Position numbers and translations under genes: made by a program | Assembly: GCF_008632075.1 (NCBI RefSeq) | Contig: NZ_VWVM01000007.1 | Location: forward strand, 1 to 64,000 | Direction: 5' to 3' | DNA length: 64,000 nucleotides | DNA from: Candidatus Pantoea gossypiicola | GTDB lineage: Bacteria > Pseudomonadota > Gammaproteobacteria > Enterobacterales > Enterobacteriaceae | Part shown: piece after piece, positions 51,245 through 63,521 of the stretch | Layout: every line of letters starts with the position of its first letter | Position numbering within the stretch: position 1 is the stretch's first letter | The notes under the pieces: model-generated | Told to the model about the DNA's origin: nothing | The model's database searches: none | What the model saw: only the letters and a program-made list of their open reading frames with translations

Positions 51245-53380
51245 ATGAGCACAATCTTTATGATCCTGGCCATAGTGCTGACCTGTTCAATCCTGGCAGG
51301 TATTGGGTTCTGGTACGCTATGCGGCATCGCCCGCCGTTGGCGAAACCGCTGCCATTCATCAGTCCGCCCTGCCGCAAACTTTCTGCCCAGGAGCGTGAG
51401 GCGGTCGATAAATATGTCGCCGCGCTGGAAAAGCAGCCCCGTACCACGCTGACTACCGATAAGCGCAGCGCGCCTGAACGTCTGACACTCACGGCGCAGA
51501 GCAACAATGTCTATCCGGTTACCCGCGCCATTACCCGCTATGGCCTCTCAACTGACGATCCCCATAAATGGCGCTACTATCTGGATGAAGTTGAAGTTCA
51601 TCTGCCGCCGCTGTGGGAACAGTACATTACCGACGAAAACTACGTTGAGTTAATCCGCACCCAATCTATTCCACTGGTGATCTCACTGAATGGTCACTCT
51701 CTGGTGGATTACGCCGTCGACCAGCAATCGCTGCCAACACTGATGCGCCCGGTGTCGACCAACGCCTCTATCCGCAAAGCAGAAACGGAAAACGTTGAAC
51801 TGCTGCAGGTGCGCAAAGAGACAGCGGAAGAGTATCGGCTGTCGCGGCCAGACGGCACGCGTGAAGCGGTGATGATCTCCCTTGCCTTCTTACTCTTTTT
51901 CTTCAGCCTGTTAGTGCCCACCACACTGATGATCTGGCTGGTGCTGACGGGCGCAGTAGCGATCGCGGCCAGTCTGTGGCTGCTCTATCGCGTTCCCGGT
52001 GAGCGTGGACTGCGTGATATCCACTGCCTGCGCGGCGCGCCAAAGCGCTGGGGCCTGTTCAGCGAATCAAACCAGGAGCAGAGCAACATTACGCTGGGGA
52101 TTATTGACCTGGCCTATCCCCCGCACTGGCAGCCCTATGTGGCACACGATCTCGGTCAGGTGACGGATGTTGAAATCTACCTCAACCGCCAGGTAGTGCG
52201 TCAGGGACGTTTCCTGTCGCTGCAGGATGAGGTCAAAAACTTCCCTATCCAGCGCTGGCGGAAAAACGTGGTGCTGGCCTGTGGTTCACTGATGGTGCTG
52301 ACCATGCTGGTTACCTGGATCCCGCTTGGTATGCCGATTAAGCTCAGTCTGGCCTGGGCCAGAGGCACCGACAGTCTGGAGGTCAACAGCGTCGATAAGC
52401 TCAGCAGCGTGCCGCTGAATATTGGCGATAACCTCACAGTGAGTGGCACCGGCATGTGTTCCGTGCCGGACAACTACCAGAGCAACCGCAGTTACGCCTA
52501 TATGCCGTTTGACTGCTCAGCGGTCTACTGGAATAACGCCACGCCCTTGCCACAGCCACAATCGGACATCATCGATAAAGCCGCCGCGCTGCTGGAGACC
52601 ACCACAAAACAGCTGCATCCGGAAACCAATACCGATCCCAAACTCAATCCCCAACTGGCATCCGCGATTCAGAAATCAGGCATGATCCTGCTGGATGATT
52701 TTTCCGATCTGGTGATGAAAACGCAGGATCTCTGCAATCAGCCGCAGGACTGTATGCGCCTGAAAAATGCGCTGGTAAACCTGGGCAATGCCAAAGACTG
52801 GGAAGCGCTGATGCGCCGGGCAGATTCCGGTCAGCTAAACGGCATGAATGTGCTGCTGCGGCCGGTGAGCGCGGAAGCGCTGGAAAATCTGGTCAATACC
52901 GCCACCTCGACCTTCTTTTTCCGCGAAACCCGTCGTGCGGCAGAAAATCTCAACAGTCCACCGCCAGGGGGATTCCTGATCGTCAGCGACGAGGGTCGCC
53001 AGCTGGTGAATCAGCCACAGCCCACCGTGTCACTGTTTGATCTTGACCCACCGTCTCAATGGCGCGAGCTGCAACGTATTTCTGCCATGCTGCTGCATAC
53101 GCCGTTCAGCGCCAGCGGCATCATTACTGGCATTTCTACCGATGCCAACGGCACACGTCACATCATGCTGCACAATGAACCGGATGCTATGGCGCAGTGG
53201 CGCTATCTCGGTACCGTATTGCTGCTGCTGGTGCTGCTGACCTGCGGCGTGATCAACGGGCTGCTGGCGCTGCGCCGCATGCACCGTAATCGCCAGCGCA
53301 TGATTGATATCCAGCAATACTATGACAAGTGTTTCAACCATAACCTCAGCACTTTGCAGAGCGTGCGCTCGATATTCTGA
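51245..53380 (+). CDS. igaA: IgaA, membrane inhibitor of the Rcs phosphorelay
   Basis: IgaA (YrfF/MucM) is an essential inner-membrane protein that keeps the RcsCDB envelope-stress pathway off by binding RcsD, until RcsF relieves it. The 711-residue protein has an N-terminal membrane segment (about 3-24), two more near 210-250, one near 345-365, a large periplasmic domain with four Cys (CSVPDNY, FDCSAV, LCNQPQDC), and a last segment near 655-675. It heads igaA-yrfG-hslR-hslO. The yjbE-like gene at 60 kb belongs to a family under Rcs control in E. coli. Confidence 0.95.
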   Translation: MSTIFMILAIVLTCSILAGIGFWYAMRHRPPLAKPLPFISPPCRKLSAQEREAVDKYVAALEKQPRTTLTTDKRSAPERLTLTAQSNNVYPVTRAITRYGLSTDDPHKWRYYLDEVEVHLPPLWEQYITDENYVELIRTQSIPLVISLNGHSLVDYAVDQQSLPTLMRPVSTNASIRKAETENVELLQVRKETAEEYRLSRPDGTREAVMISLAFLLFFFSLLVPTTLMIWLVLTGAVAIAASLWLLYRVPGERGLRDIHCLRGAPKRWGLFSESNQEQSNITLGIIDLAYPPHWQPYVAHDLGQVTDVEIYLNRQVVRQGRFLSLQDEVKNFPIQRWRKNVVLACGSLMVLTMLVTWIPLGMPIKLSLAWARGTDSLEVNSVDKLSSVPLNIGDNLTVSGTGMCSVPDNYQSNRSYAYMPFDCSAVYWNNATPLPQPQSDIIDKAAALLETTTKQLHPETNTDPKLNPQLASAIQKSGMILLDDFSDLVMKTQDLCNQPQDCMRLKNALVNLGNAKDWEALMRRADSGQLNGMNVLLRPVSAEALENLVNTATSTFFFRETRRAAENLNSPPPGGFLIVSDEGRQLVNQPQPTVSLFDLDPPSQWRELQRISAMLLHTPFSASGIITGISTDANGTRHIMLHNEPDAMAQWRYLGTVLLLLVLLTCGVINGLLALRRMHRNRQRMIDIQQYYDKCFNHNLSTLQSVRSIF

Positions 53381-53436
53381 GCCCTGCCCTTCTGTGCTAC
53401 CCTGTCGCCCGGTTTTTTACAGGGTCTGACACTACA

Positions 53437-54084
53437 ATGCTCAACTGGTCTGAGATTGATACCGTGCTGCTCGACATGGATGGCACGCTGCTGGATCTGG
53501 CATTCGATCGCCACTTCTGGCTGGAGCACGTCCCTGAACAGCTCAGCCAGCAACGCGACATCACCCGTGCAGCAGCCGACGCGATCATCACGGAAAAGTA
53601 TCAGGCCGTCGCCCATACGCTAAACTGGTATTGTCTGGATTACTGGGCAGAGGCGCTGTCGATGGACATCCGTGCCATGACCTGGGGGATGCGCAGCCGG
53701 ATTCGGCTGCGTGACGATACGCTGCCTTTTTTGCAGGCCCTGCGTCGCGCCGGAAAGTCCACGATTCTGTTGACCAACGCGCATCCTTTCAATCTGGACG
53801 TCAAACTGGCGCAGACAGGTTTAGCGCCGCACCTTGATTTATTACTTTCCACCCATACCTTTGGGTATCCGAAAGAAGACCCGCGTTTATGGCAGGCGGT
53901 ACAACAGCACACCGGCTTTTCTGCGCCGCGCGCACTGTTTATCGATGACAGCGAAGTGATTCTGGATACGGCGAAGCGATGGGGCATCGGTGAGTGCTTA
54001 GGCGTGAAGAATCCCGATTCGGGTCGTCCTGAGCAAATCTTTCAGCGTCACCGCGCCACGGACGATTACCGGACGCTGATCTGA
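53437..54084 (+). CDS. yrfG: GMP/IMP nucleotidase YrfG
   Basis: A HAD-family 5'-nucleotidase acting on GMP and IMP in E. coli. The 215-residue protein has DxD at residues 13-15 (LLDMDGTLLDL), the TNAHP Thr motif, a Lys in GYPKED and the Asp pair in FIDDSE. It lies 13 bases before hslR and shares its strand with igaA and hslO. Confidence 0.94.
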   Translation: MLNWSEIDTVLLDMDGTLLDLAFDRHFWLEHVPEQLSQQRDITRAAADAIITEKYQAVAHTLNWYCLDYWAEALSMDIRAMTWGMRSRIRLRDDTLPFLQALRRAGKSTILLTNAHPFNLDVKLAQTGLAPHLDLLLSTHTFGYPKEDPRLWQAVQQHTGFSAPRALFIDDSEVILDTAKRWGIGECLGVKNPDSGRPEQIFQRHRATDDYRTLI

Positions 54085-54097
54085 GTCAGGAGCAGCA

Positions 54098-54499
54098 ATG
54101 AAAGAGAAAAGCAGCGAAGAGGTCCGTCTCGACAAGTGGCTGTGGGCGGCGCGCTTCTACAAAACCCGGGCGATGGCGCGGGAGATGATTGAAGGCGGCA
54201 AGGTGCATTACAACGGCCAGCGCAGCAAACCGGGCAAAGTGGTAGAGCTGAATGCGGAACTGACACTGCGTCAGGGCAATGATGAACGCACCGTGGTAGT
54301 GGCTGGCATCACCGCGCAGCGGCGTCCCGCCAGCGAGGCCCAGCAGCTCTATCGCGAAACCGATGCCAGCATTGAAAAACGCGAAAAAATGGCGCAGGCG
54401 CGCAAGATGAATGCGCTGACTATGCCCCATCCCGATCGGCGACCTGATAAAAAAGAGCGTCGCGATTTGATGAAGTTTAAATTATCGGGCGATGAATAA
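54098..54499 (+). CDS. hslR: Heat-shock protein Hsp15 (HslR)
   Basis: Hsp15 binds stalled 50S subunits that carry a nascent chain with attached tRNA and helps to recycle them. The 133-residue basic protein has the S4 RNA-binding domain at about 8-70 ([20 protein letters not shown]) and a basic C-terminal helix. Its end is 49 bases before hslO, its usual partner. Confidence 0.95.
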   Translation: MKEKSSEEVRLDKWLWAARFYKTRAMAREMIEGGKVHYNGQRSKPGKVVELNAELTLRQGNDERTVVVAGITAQRRPASEAQQLYRETDASIEKREKMAQARKMNALTMPHPDRRPDKKERRDLMKFKLSGDE

Positions 54500-54548
54500 C
54501 GCCGTCTTCGCTGACGCACCATCGCCCCGTTCCAGTGAGAGAAAAACT

Positions 54549-55415
54549 ATGTCAGTCCAGGATCAACTGCACCGTTATCTGTTTGAAAATGCCGCCGTGC
54601 GCGGCGAGCTGGTGAACGTCTCTGACACCTGGCGTGAAACCGTGAAGAACCACGACTATCCGGCACCGGTTAAAACGCTGCTGGGTGAGATGCTGGTCGC
54701 CACCAGCCTGCTGACCGCCACGCTGAAGTTCGATGGCGAAATCACCGTGCAGTTGCAGGGTGACGGCCCGCTGTCGCTGGCGGTGATCAACGGTAACAAT
54801 AATCAGGAACTGCGCGGCGTTGCACGTATCAAAGGCGACATCCCGGACGACAGCACCCTGAAAAGCATGGTCGGCAATGGCTATCTGGTGATCACCATCT
54901 CCCCTGAAAAGGGTGAGCGTTATCAGGGCGTGGTCGGGCTGGAAGGTGACACCCTGGCAGCGTGCCTGGAAGATTACTTCATGCGCTCAGAGCAGTTGCC
55001 CACGCGCCTGTTTATCCGCACCAGCGACAAAGGCGCTGCCGGTATTCTGTTGCAGGTACTGCCTGCGCAGGATACAGAGAAAGAGGTCTTCGAGCACCTG
55101 GCAACACTGACCGAAACCATTAAAACGGAAGAGCTGATCGATCTCCCTGCGAATGAAGCGCTCTGGCGTCTTTACCATCAGGAAGAGGTCACCTTTTACG
55201 ATCCGCAGCCGGTGATCTACAAGTGCACCTGCTCGCGTGAACGCTGTGGCGAAGTGCTGACCACGCTGCCGCAGGAAGAAGTGGATGAGATCATCGCGGA
55301 AGATGGCAAAATCGACATGCACTGTGATTATTGCGGCTCAAACTACGTGTTTGACGCAGTAGACATTGCGGGCATCCGCAGCCACTCCCATGAAAATAAC
55401 GACCGTCTGCACTGA
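54549..55415 (+). CDS. hslO: Redox-regulated chaperone Hsp33 (HslO)
   Basis: Hsp33 is a holdase activated when oxidation releases its zinc. The 288-residue protein keeps the four zinc cysteines at 226, 228, 259 and 262 (CTC and CDYC). The start [13 protein letters not shown] at 54549 fits the family; a longer reading from 54492 would overlap hslR and lacks support. Followed by a terminator. Confidence 0.96.
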   Translation: MSVQDQLHRYLFENAAVRGELVNVSDTWRETVKNHDYPAPVKTLLGEMLVATSLLTATLKFDGEITVQLQGDGPLSLAVINGNNNQELRGVARIKGDIPDDSTLKSMVGNGYLVITISPEKGERYQGVVGLEGDTLAACLEDYFMRSEQLPTRLFIRTSDKGAAGILLQVLPAQDTEKEVFEHLATLTETIKTEELIDLPANEALWRLYHQEEVTFYDPQPVIYKCTCSRERCGEVLTTLPQEEVDEIIAEDGKIDMHCDYCGSNYVFDAVDIAGIRSHSHENNDRLH

Positions 55416-55782
55416 TTCATCGGGCGGCGTCTGCCGCCCCTTTTCCCTGCCCCTGCCTATCCCCATAATTTTTCAGACAAATTATCTTTTTTTACTTTCA
55501 TAATATCTTTTAAACGTTCGAAACATAGCCTTAACGCGCCCTGAGTCGCATTTTTAGATCACTGCCCTTTTTCCCTCTTCGCAGAAGAGTAAACTGCGCG
55601 CGATCGTGCAAACGCCCGGACGCCTGGGGCAGATGCCCTGAATAGCCCGGTTATCTTTGCAGGCTGTCGTAACGACGCGCAGTAAACCGTCAGTGATTCA
55701 CCGCACCCGATGCAACAGCCGGTGGCACGATCCCAACCTATCTCTGCTTTGCAGAACAGACACCGATTTAAGGAGCAGTAAA
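55416..55782 (+). promoter_or_regulatory. Upstream region of pckA with hslO terminator
   Basis: The 367-base gap begins with the hslO terminator (GGGCGGC 55422-55428 and GCCGCCC 55433-55439, then CTTTT). The rest is the pckA promoter region: AT-rich to about 55560, with a TCACT CRP-like half-site near 55558 that is too weak to call. E. coli pckA is CRP-dependent. The other yhg genes found near pckA in E. coli are absent. Confidence 0.5.
55422..55444 (+). terminator. Terminator after hslO
   Basis: Perfect 7-bp GC stem GGGCGGC / GCCGCCC with loop GTCT, followed by CTTTT. Confidence 0.7.
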
Positions 55783-57402
55783 ATGCGCGTTAACGGCCTG
55801 ACCTCGCAAGACCTTGCCGCTTTGGGCATCGTGGATACCACGGAAGTGGTTTACAACCCTGATTACGACACGCTCTTTCAGGAAGAGACGCGCCCGGACC
55901 TCGAAGGTTTTGCACGTGGCACCCTGACGCAGAGCGGTGCGATTGCAGTAGACACCGGGATTTTCACCGGGCGATCGCCAAAGGATAAGTACATTGTGCG
56001 TGACGACACTACGCGCGATACCCTGTGGTGGAACGATCAGGGTACCGGTAAAAACGACAATCAGCCCCTGTCGCAGGAGACCTGGAACGCGCTGAAAAGC
56101 TGCGTTACCCGCCAGCTTTCCGGCAAGCGTCTGTTTGTGGTGGATGCGTTCTGTGGTGCCAATGCCGATTCACGTCTGAGCGTACGTTTCGTCACTGAAG
56201 TTGCCTGGCAGGCGCACTTCGTGAAAAACATGTTCATCCAGCCTACAGACGCTGAGCTGGCCGACTTCACGCCTGACTTTGTGGTGATGAACGGAGCCAA
56301 ATGCACCAATCCGGACTGGCAGGCGCAGGGTCTGCACTCGGAGAACTTTGTTGCCTTCAATCTGACGGAACGCATGCAGCTGATTGGCGGCACCTGGTAC
56401 GGCGGCGAGATGAAGAAAGGTCTGTTCGCCATCATGAACTACCTGCTGCCGCTGAAAGGCATTGCTTCAATGCACTGTTCAGCTAACGTCGGTAAAGCGG
56501 GTGATGTGGCGGTCTTCTTTGGTCTCTCCGGCACCGGCAAAACCACACTCTCCACCGATCCTGACCGCCAGTTGATCGGCGATGATGAGCACGGCTGGGA
56601 CGATGATGGCGTGTTTAACTTTGAGGGCGGTTGCTACGCCAAAACCATCAACCTTTCTGAGCAGGCTGAGCCGGAGATCTACCGCGCCATTCGCCGCAAT
56701 GCATTGCTGGAAAACGTGGTGGTGCGCAAAGATGGCAGCGTTGATTACGCCGACGGCAGCAAAACAGAGAACACCCGCGTCTCCTATCCGATTAATCACA
56801 TCGACAATATCGTGCAGCCGGTCTCAAAAGCGGGCCACGCGAAGAAAGTGATTTTCCTGACCGCCGATGCGTTTGGCGTGCTGCCACCGGTATCACGTCT
56901 GACACCGGAACAAACGCAGTATCATTTCCTGTCAGGCTTCACCGCCAAACTGGCGGGTACCGAGCGTGGCGTCACTGAGCCGACCCCGACCTTCTCCGCC
57001 TGTTTTGGCGCGGCATTCCTGACGCTGCATCCGACGCAATACGCTGAAGTGCTGGTGAAGCGGATGGAGGCGTCCGGTGCACAGGCTTACCTGGTGAATA
57101 CCGGCTGGAACGGCAGTGGCAAACGCATCTCACTGAAGAATACCCGCGCCATTATCAATGCGATCCTGGCGGGTGAGCTGGATGATGCACCGACAGAAAC
57201 GCTGCCAATCTTTAATCTGCAGATGCCGGTTGCGCTGGGCGAGCTGGACAGTGACACGCTCGATCCGCGTCGTAGCTGGGAGAGCGAAGAGAAGTGGACC
57301 GCTGCCGCCGAAGGTCTGGCACAGCGCTTTATTGATAACTTCGATAAGTATACGGATAACGCCGCAGGTGCTGCGCTGGTGAAAGCTGGCCCGCAACGCT
57401 AA
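55783..57402 (+). CDS. pckA: Phosphoenolpyruvate carboxykinase (ATP)
   Basis: PckA converts oxaloacetate and ATP to phosphoenolpyruvate and CO2, the committing step of gluconeogenesis from C4 acids. The 539-residue protein has the kinase-1a P-loop GLSGTGKT at residues 247-254, followed by [18 protein letters not shown], which holds the metal and nucleotide ligands. The start [11 protein letters not shown] at 55783 has a strong ribosome site AAGGAGCAGTAAA; the frame extends upstream without support. It ends at a terminator shared with envZ. Confidence 0.97.
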   Translation: MRVNGLTSQDLAALGIVDTTEVVYNPDYDTLFQEETRPDLEGFARGTLTQSGAIAVDTGIFTGRSPKDKYIVRDDTTRDTLWWNDQGTGKNDNQPLSQETWNALKSCVTRQLSGKRLFVVDAFCGANADSRLSVRFVTEVAWQAHFVKNMFIQPTDAELADFTPDFVVMNGAKCTNPDWQAQGLHSENFVAFNLTERMQLIGGTWYGGEMKKGLFAIMNYLLPLKGIASMHCSANVGKAGDVAVFFGLSGTGKTTLSTDPDRQLIGDDEHGWDDDGVFNFEGGCYAKTINLSEQAEPEIYRAIRRNALLENVVVRKDGSVDYADGSKTENTRVSYPINHIDNIVQPVSKAGHAKKVIFLTADAFGVLPPVSRLTPEQTQYHFLSGFTAKLAGTERGVTEPTPTFSACFGAAFLTLHPTQYAEVLVKRMEASGAQAYLVNTGWNGSGKRISLKNTRAIINAILAGELDDAPTETLPIFNLQMPVALGELDSDTLDPRRSWESEEKWTAAAEGLAQRFIDNFDKYTDNAAGAALVKAGPQR

Positions 57403-57408
57403 AAGAAC

Positions 57409-57441
57409 CGGCGCGGCAGTGATACTGCCGCGCCGCTTTTT
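57409..57441. terminator. Bidirectional terminator between pckA and envZ
   Basis: Perfect 11-bp stem CGGCGCGGCAG (57409-57419) with CTGCCGCGCCG (57425-57435), followed by CTTTTTAT on the plus strand and GTTCTTTTAG on the minus strand. Confidence 0.9.
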
Positions 57442-57442
57442 A

Positions 57443-59526
<2,084 letters not shown>

Positions 59527-60061
59527 TTTCAACTCCCAAAGGCGCTATTGCCTGAGCCAACATTGTTAAAAAAAGATGCCTTATAGTGACAGTCATTATT
59601 GGTTTATATTCTAGCCAAAATTGTTACAAAGCATATTAAACAGGAGCTTATATTTGAATTAAGGCGATTGTGGGGTCTTTTTAACATGTTTACCTCCGCC
59701 TGGCTTCTGATACGGCAAATCTGAAAAAATGACCCTGTTTCTCTGTATCGCTGGCGTCAGAAGCGAGCCAGTTTTTAATCGATGAATCAATTCAGTGAGT
59801 TAGCAGATAATTTGACTTAATAATCAGCCATCACTGTAGATAAACTCCAGATAATCTATCTCAACAGCGAAGCGGCAGCATAATATTCCAGTAAACCTGC
59901 CTGACGCCTCATGCTCATCTCGGATTAGTTTCAGCAACACGCTCAGCAAGGCCAGTTTAAATTAAAGTCCTTTAAATCAATCAGTAAAGCCAACTTTTCG
60001 CCCCTCTCGTTTTGAACCAGACTCCTCTGGCAACATTCGATGTCTCAACGGGGAATACACA
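59527..60061. promoter_or_regulatory. Upstream region of ompR and of the yjbE-like gene
   Basis: A 535-base AT-rich gap between divergent genes. It must hold the ompR-envZ promoter and that of the yjbE-like gene. A weak RcsB-box-like sequence is at 59878-59891 (GCATAATATTCCAG). No other gene or repeat is supported. The ribosome site GGGGA for the yjbE-like gene is at about 60050. Confidence 0.45.
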
Positions 60062-60310
60062 ATGAAAAAAACAATTTTACTGCTGAGCGCGCTGGCATTA
60101 AGCAGCGTCAGCCCAGGTTATGCTGCCACAGCAACCGGTGAAGCCGCCGGCGCAGCAGCGACAACCACTGCAAAAGGTAACTCTGACGCCATCGGTGTAG
60201 GTGCAGTCGCAGCCCTGCTGGGCGTTGCGCTGGCCACTATGGGCGGCGGCGGCGGTGACGGTCACAGCACCGGCACCTCGACCACTACGGCGACTCACGC
60301 CGGAAAATAA
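60062..60310 (+). CDS. YjbE-like small secreted protein
   Basis: An 82-residue protein resembling YjbE of the E. coli yjbEFGH exopolysaccharide operon. It has a signal peptide of about 21 residues ending GYA, then ATGEAAGAAATT, a short hydrophobic stretch (IGVGAVAALLGVALATM), a Gly run and a Thr/Ser/Gly-rich end. YjbE-type genes are Rcs-controlled. No yjbF, yjbG or yjbH follows; greB comes next, so the gene stands alone between ompR and greB. Ribosome site GGGGA, 7-base spacing. Confidence 0.8.
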   Translation: MKKTILLLSALALSSVSPGYAATATGEAAGAAATTTAKGNSDAIGVGAVAALLGVALATMGGGGGDGHSTGTSTTTATHAGK

Positions 60311-60489
60311 GTTTAAGCACCCTGCTGGCTTCAGATTACTGGTTTCATTTTGCATCACAGCATTAACCCTTTCGCCGCCGGGGAAATCAACGTGGGTTTT
60401 AGCCTTTAAAAACCCTTTCCCCGACTCTTTTTTGCCGTGCCCTCTTTGCCTTACACTGTCGCTCCTGAGATCTCTGTGGCCGGTATAGC

Positions 60490-60963
60490 ATGAAAACCCG
60501 ACTTATTACCCGCGAAGGCTTCGATAAGCTGAAAGCGGAACTCGACTATTTATGGCGTGAAGAGCGACCGGAAGTGACGAAAAAAGTCACCTGGGCTGCC
60601 AGTCTTGGCGATCGCAGTGAAAATGCCGATTATCAGTACAACAAAAAACGGCTGCGCGAAATTGACCGCCGCGTTCGCTATCTGACCAAAAGTCTTGAAC
60701 AGCTCCGTATTGTTGACTATTCACCCCAGCAGGATGGCAAAGTCTTCTTTGGTGCCTGGGTAGAAATTGAAAACGATGAGGGCGACCTCAAACGCTTCCG
60801 CATTGTGGGCTACGATGAGATTTTTGGCCGCAAAGATTACATCTCTATCGACTCCCCCATGGCGCGGGCGCTGCTGAAAAAAGAGGTTGGCGATGCCGCC
60901 ACCGTTGAGACGCCAGTGGGTCCGGCACTGTGGTATGTCAACGCGATTGACTACCCGCAATAA
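60490..60963 (+). CDS. greB: Transcription elongation factor GreB
   Basis: GreB stimulates RNA cleavage by backtracked RNA polymerase. The 157-residue protein has the N-terminal coiled coil with the acidic tip Asp41/Glu44 (LGDRSENADY) and the FKBP-like C-terminal domain. It is followed by tex on the same strand, as in E. coli. Confidence 0.96.
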   Translation: MKTRLITREGFDKLKAELDYLWREERPEVTKKVTWAASLGDRSENADYQYNKKRLREIDRRVRYLTKSLEQLRIVDYSPQQDGKVFFGAWVEIENDEGDLKRFRIVGYDEIFGRKDYISIDSPMARALLKKEVGDAATVETPVGPALWYVNAIDYPQ

Positions 60964-61066
60964 CGATTCAGATTATCGCTGAAAGCCGCCCGTGTCTCTG
61001 GCAATTTTGATTATCAATCCGTATAACTGTCGGCTATTTCTCAACCCGGAAAGCAAGACAGTCCTG

Positions 61067-63394
61067 ATGATGAAAGTTCTGAGCCAGATAATTGCCAGTG
61101 AGCTACAGGCGCGACCAGAGCAGGTTGACGCCGCCGTTCGCCTGTTAGATGAAGGGAATACCGTGCCGTTTATTGCACGCTATCGTAAAGAGGTAACCGG
61201 CGGCCTGGATGATACCCAACTCCGCCAGCTGGAAACCCGCCTCAGCTATCTGCGTGAACTTGAAGAGCGACGCCAGTCGATTCTGAAGTCGATTGACGAT
61301 CAGGGAAAACTGACTGACGACCTCGCCCGCGCCATCAATACCACCCTCAGCAAAACCGAGCTTGAAGACCTCTACCTGCCCTACAAACAGAAACGCCGCA
61401 CGCGTGGACAGATCGCGATTGAAGCAGGTCTGGAACCCCTGGCGGACACTCTGTGGCAGGATCCGTCGCACACCCCTGAGCAGCTGGCTGAGCAGTATGT
61501 CGATGCTGATAAAGGCGTCGCCGACGTCCGTGCCGCGCTGGATGGTGCCCGCTACATCCTGATGGAGCGTTTCGCTGAAGATGCGGCGCTGCTGGCCAAA
61601 GTCCGTAACTACCTGTGGAAAAATGCCCACCTGGTCTCACGTGTAGTGGAAGGCAAAGAGGAAGCGGGCGCGAAGTTCCGTGACTACTTTGATCATCACG
61701 AAGCGCTGAGCACCGTGCCGTCGCATCGTGCGCTGGCGATGCTGCGTGGCCGCAACGAAGGTGTGCTGCAACTCTCACTGAATGCCGATCCGCAGTTTGA
61801 TGAAGCACCGCGTGAAAGCCACGGCGAAACCCTGATTGCTGAACACCTGAACCTGCGCCTGAATAACGCCCCTGCCGACAGCTGGCGTAAAGCCGTCGTG
61901 AGCTGGACGTGGCGCATCAAGGTAATGCTGCATCTGGAAACCGAACTGATGGGTACGGTGCGTGAGCGTGCAGAAGATGAAGCGATCAACGTTTTTGCCC
62001 GCAACCTGCACGACCTGCTGATGGCAGCCCCGGCTGGGATGCGTGCCACCATGGGACTGGATCCCGGCCTGCGTACCGGCGTTAAAGTCGCTGTGGTCGA
62101 TGCCACCGGTAAACTCGTGGCGACCGATACCGTTTATCCACACACCGGACAGACCGCCAAAGCGGCTGCCGCTGTTGCCGCGCTCTGCATTAAGCATCAG
62201 GTCGAGCTGGTGGCAATTGGCAACGGCACCGCTTCACGTGAAACCGAGCGTTTCTTCCTGGATCTGCAGCAACAGTTCCCACAGGTCACGGCACAGAAAG
62301 TGATTGTCAGTGAAGCTGGCGCATCGGTCTACTCAGCCTCTGAACTGGCGGCGCTGGAATTTCCGGACCTTGATGTTTCGCTGCGCGGCGCGGTGTCGAT
62401 TGCCCGCCGTCTGCAGGATCCGCTGGCCGAGCTGGTGAAAATCGATCCGAAATCAATCGGTGTCGGTCAGTATCAGCATGATGTCAGCCAGAGCCAGCTG
62501 GCGAAGAAACTCGACGCTGTAGTCGAGGATTGCGTGAACGCCGTCGGCGTTGACCTTAACACCGCCTCGGTGCCACTGCTGACCCGCGTCGCAGGCCTGA
62601 CGCGCATGATGGCGCAGAACATTGTCGGCTGGCGTGATGAGCATGGCCGCTTCCAGAACCGCCAGCAGTTGCTGAAAGTCAGCCGTCTTGGGCCAAAAGC
62701 CTTTGAACAGTGTGCGGGCTTCCTGCGCATCAACCACGGCGATAACCCGCTCGACGCCTCCACGGTCCACCCGGAAGCCTATCCGGTGGTCGAGCGCATT
62801 CTGGCCGCTACCGAACAGGCGCTGAGCGACCTGATGGGTAATGCGGGCAGCCTGCGCAATCTCAGCCCGCGCGATTTCATTGATGAACGTTTTGGTTTGC
62901 CGACCGTCACCGACATTATGAAAGAGCTGGAGAAGCCGGGCCGCGATCCCCGTCCTGAGTTCAAAACCGCGCAGTTTGCAGAAGGCGTGGAAACACTGAA
63001 CGATCTGACGCCGGGCATGATCCTCGAAGGTGCCGTCACCAACGTCACCAACTTCGGTGCGTTTGTGGATATTGGCGTGCATCAGGATGGCCTGGTTCAT
63101 ATCTCGTCGCTTTCAGACCGCTTTGTGGAAGATCCACATCAGGTGGTGAAAGCGGGCGATATCGTCAAAGTGAAAGTGATGGAAGTCGATCTCCAGCGCA
63201 AACGTATTGCCCTGACCATGCGTCTTGATGAGCAACCGGGCGAAGGCAATGCCCGTGGTGGCGCGAGAAACACCGCCCCGCGCGAAGAGAAACGTCCGGC
63301 CGCCGGTAAAGGCCGTCCACGTCCGGTTACTTCCTCAGCGGGTAATAGCGCGATGGGTGATGCGCTGGCCGCGGCATTCGGTAAAAAACGCTAA
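61067..63394 (+). CDS. RNA-binding transcriptional accessory protein Tex (YhgF)
   Basis: Tex is a nucleic-acid-binding protein related to eukaryotic Spt6. The 775-residue protein has the N-terminal helical part, the YqgF-homologous core ([19 protein letters not shown]), helix-hairpin-helix motifs and a C-terminal S1 RNA-binding domain (about 650-720; [21 protein letters not shown]). Two adjacent ATGs (61067, 61070) can start it; the frame is open upstream but matches no family sequence there. E. coli has feoABC next; here a GH13 gene follows. Confidence 0.94.
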   Translation: MMKVLSQIIASELQARPEQVDAAVRLLDEGNTVPFIARYRKEVTGGLDDTQLRQLETRLSYLRELEERRQSILKSIDDQGKLTDDLARAINTTLSKTELEDLYLPYKQKRRTRGQIAIEAGLEPLADTLWQDPSHTPEQLAEQYVDADKGVADVRAALDGARYILMERFAEDAALLAKVRNYLWKNAHLVSRVVEGKEEAGAKFRDYFDHHEALSTVPSHRALAMLRGRNEGVLQLSLNADPQFDEAPRESHGETLIAEHLNLRLNNAPADSWRKAVVSWTWRIKVMLHLETELMGTVRERAEDEAINVFARNLHDLLMAAPAGMRATMGLDPGLRTGVKVAVVDATGKLVATDTVYPHTGQTAKAAAAVAALCIKHQVELVAIGNGTASRETERFFLDLQQQFPQVTAQKVIVSEAGASVYSASELAALEFPDLDVSLRGAVSIARRLQDPLAELVKIDPKSIGVGQYQHDVSQSQLAKKLDAVVEDCVNAVGVDLNTASVPLLTRVAGLTRMMAQNIVGWRDEHGRFQNRQQLLKVSRLGPKAFEQCAGFLRINHGDNPLDASTVHPEAYPVVERILAATEQALSDLMGNAGSLRNLSPRDFIDERFGLPTVTDIMKELEKPGRDPRPEFKTAQFAEGVETLNDLTPGMILEGAVTNVTNFGAFVDIGVHQDGLVHISSLSDRFVEDPHQVVKAGDIVKVKVMEVDLQRKRIALTMRLDEQPGEGNARGGARNTAPREEKRPAAGKGRPRPVTSSAGNSAMGDALAAAFGKKR

Positions 63395-63521
63395 GCTTTT
63401 CAGGGAGCCACATCTGGCCCCCTTTTCCCTCCCTCTCCCCCGGTTGAAAATCCCCATCATCGCGCTACGCTAAAAAGACGCCTGTCATAAAAACAACACC
63501 TGCTGTGGCACCCAATTCACA

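Noticed and set aside
55550-55565. CRP site before pckA
   Set aside because: Only one partial half-site (GATCACT) is visible; no left half at the right spacing.
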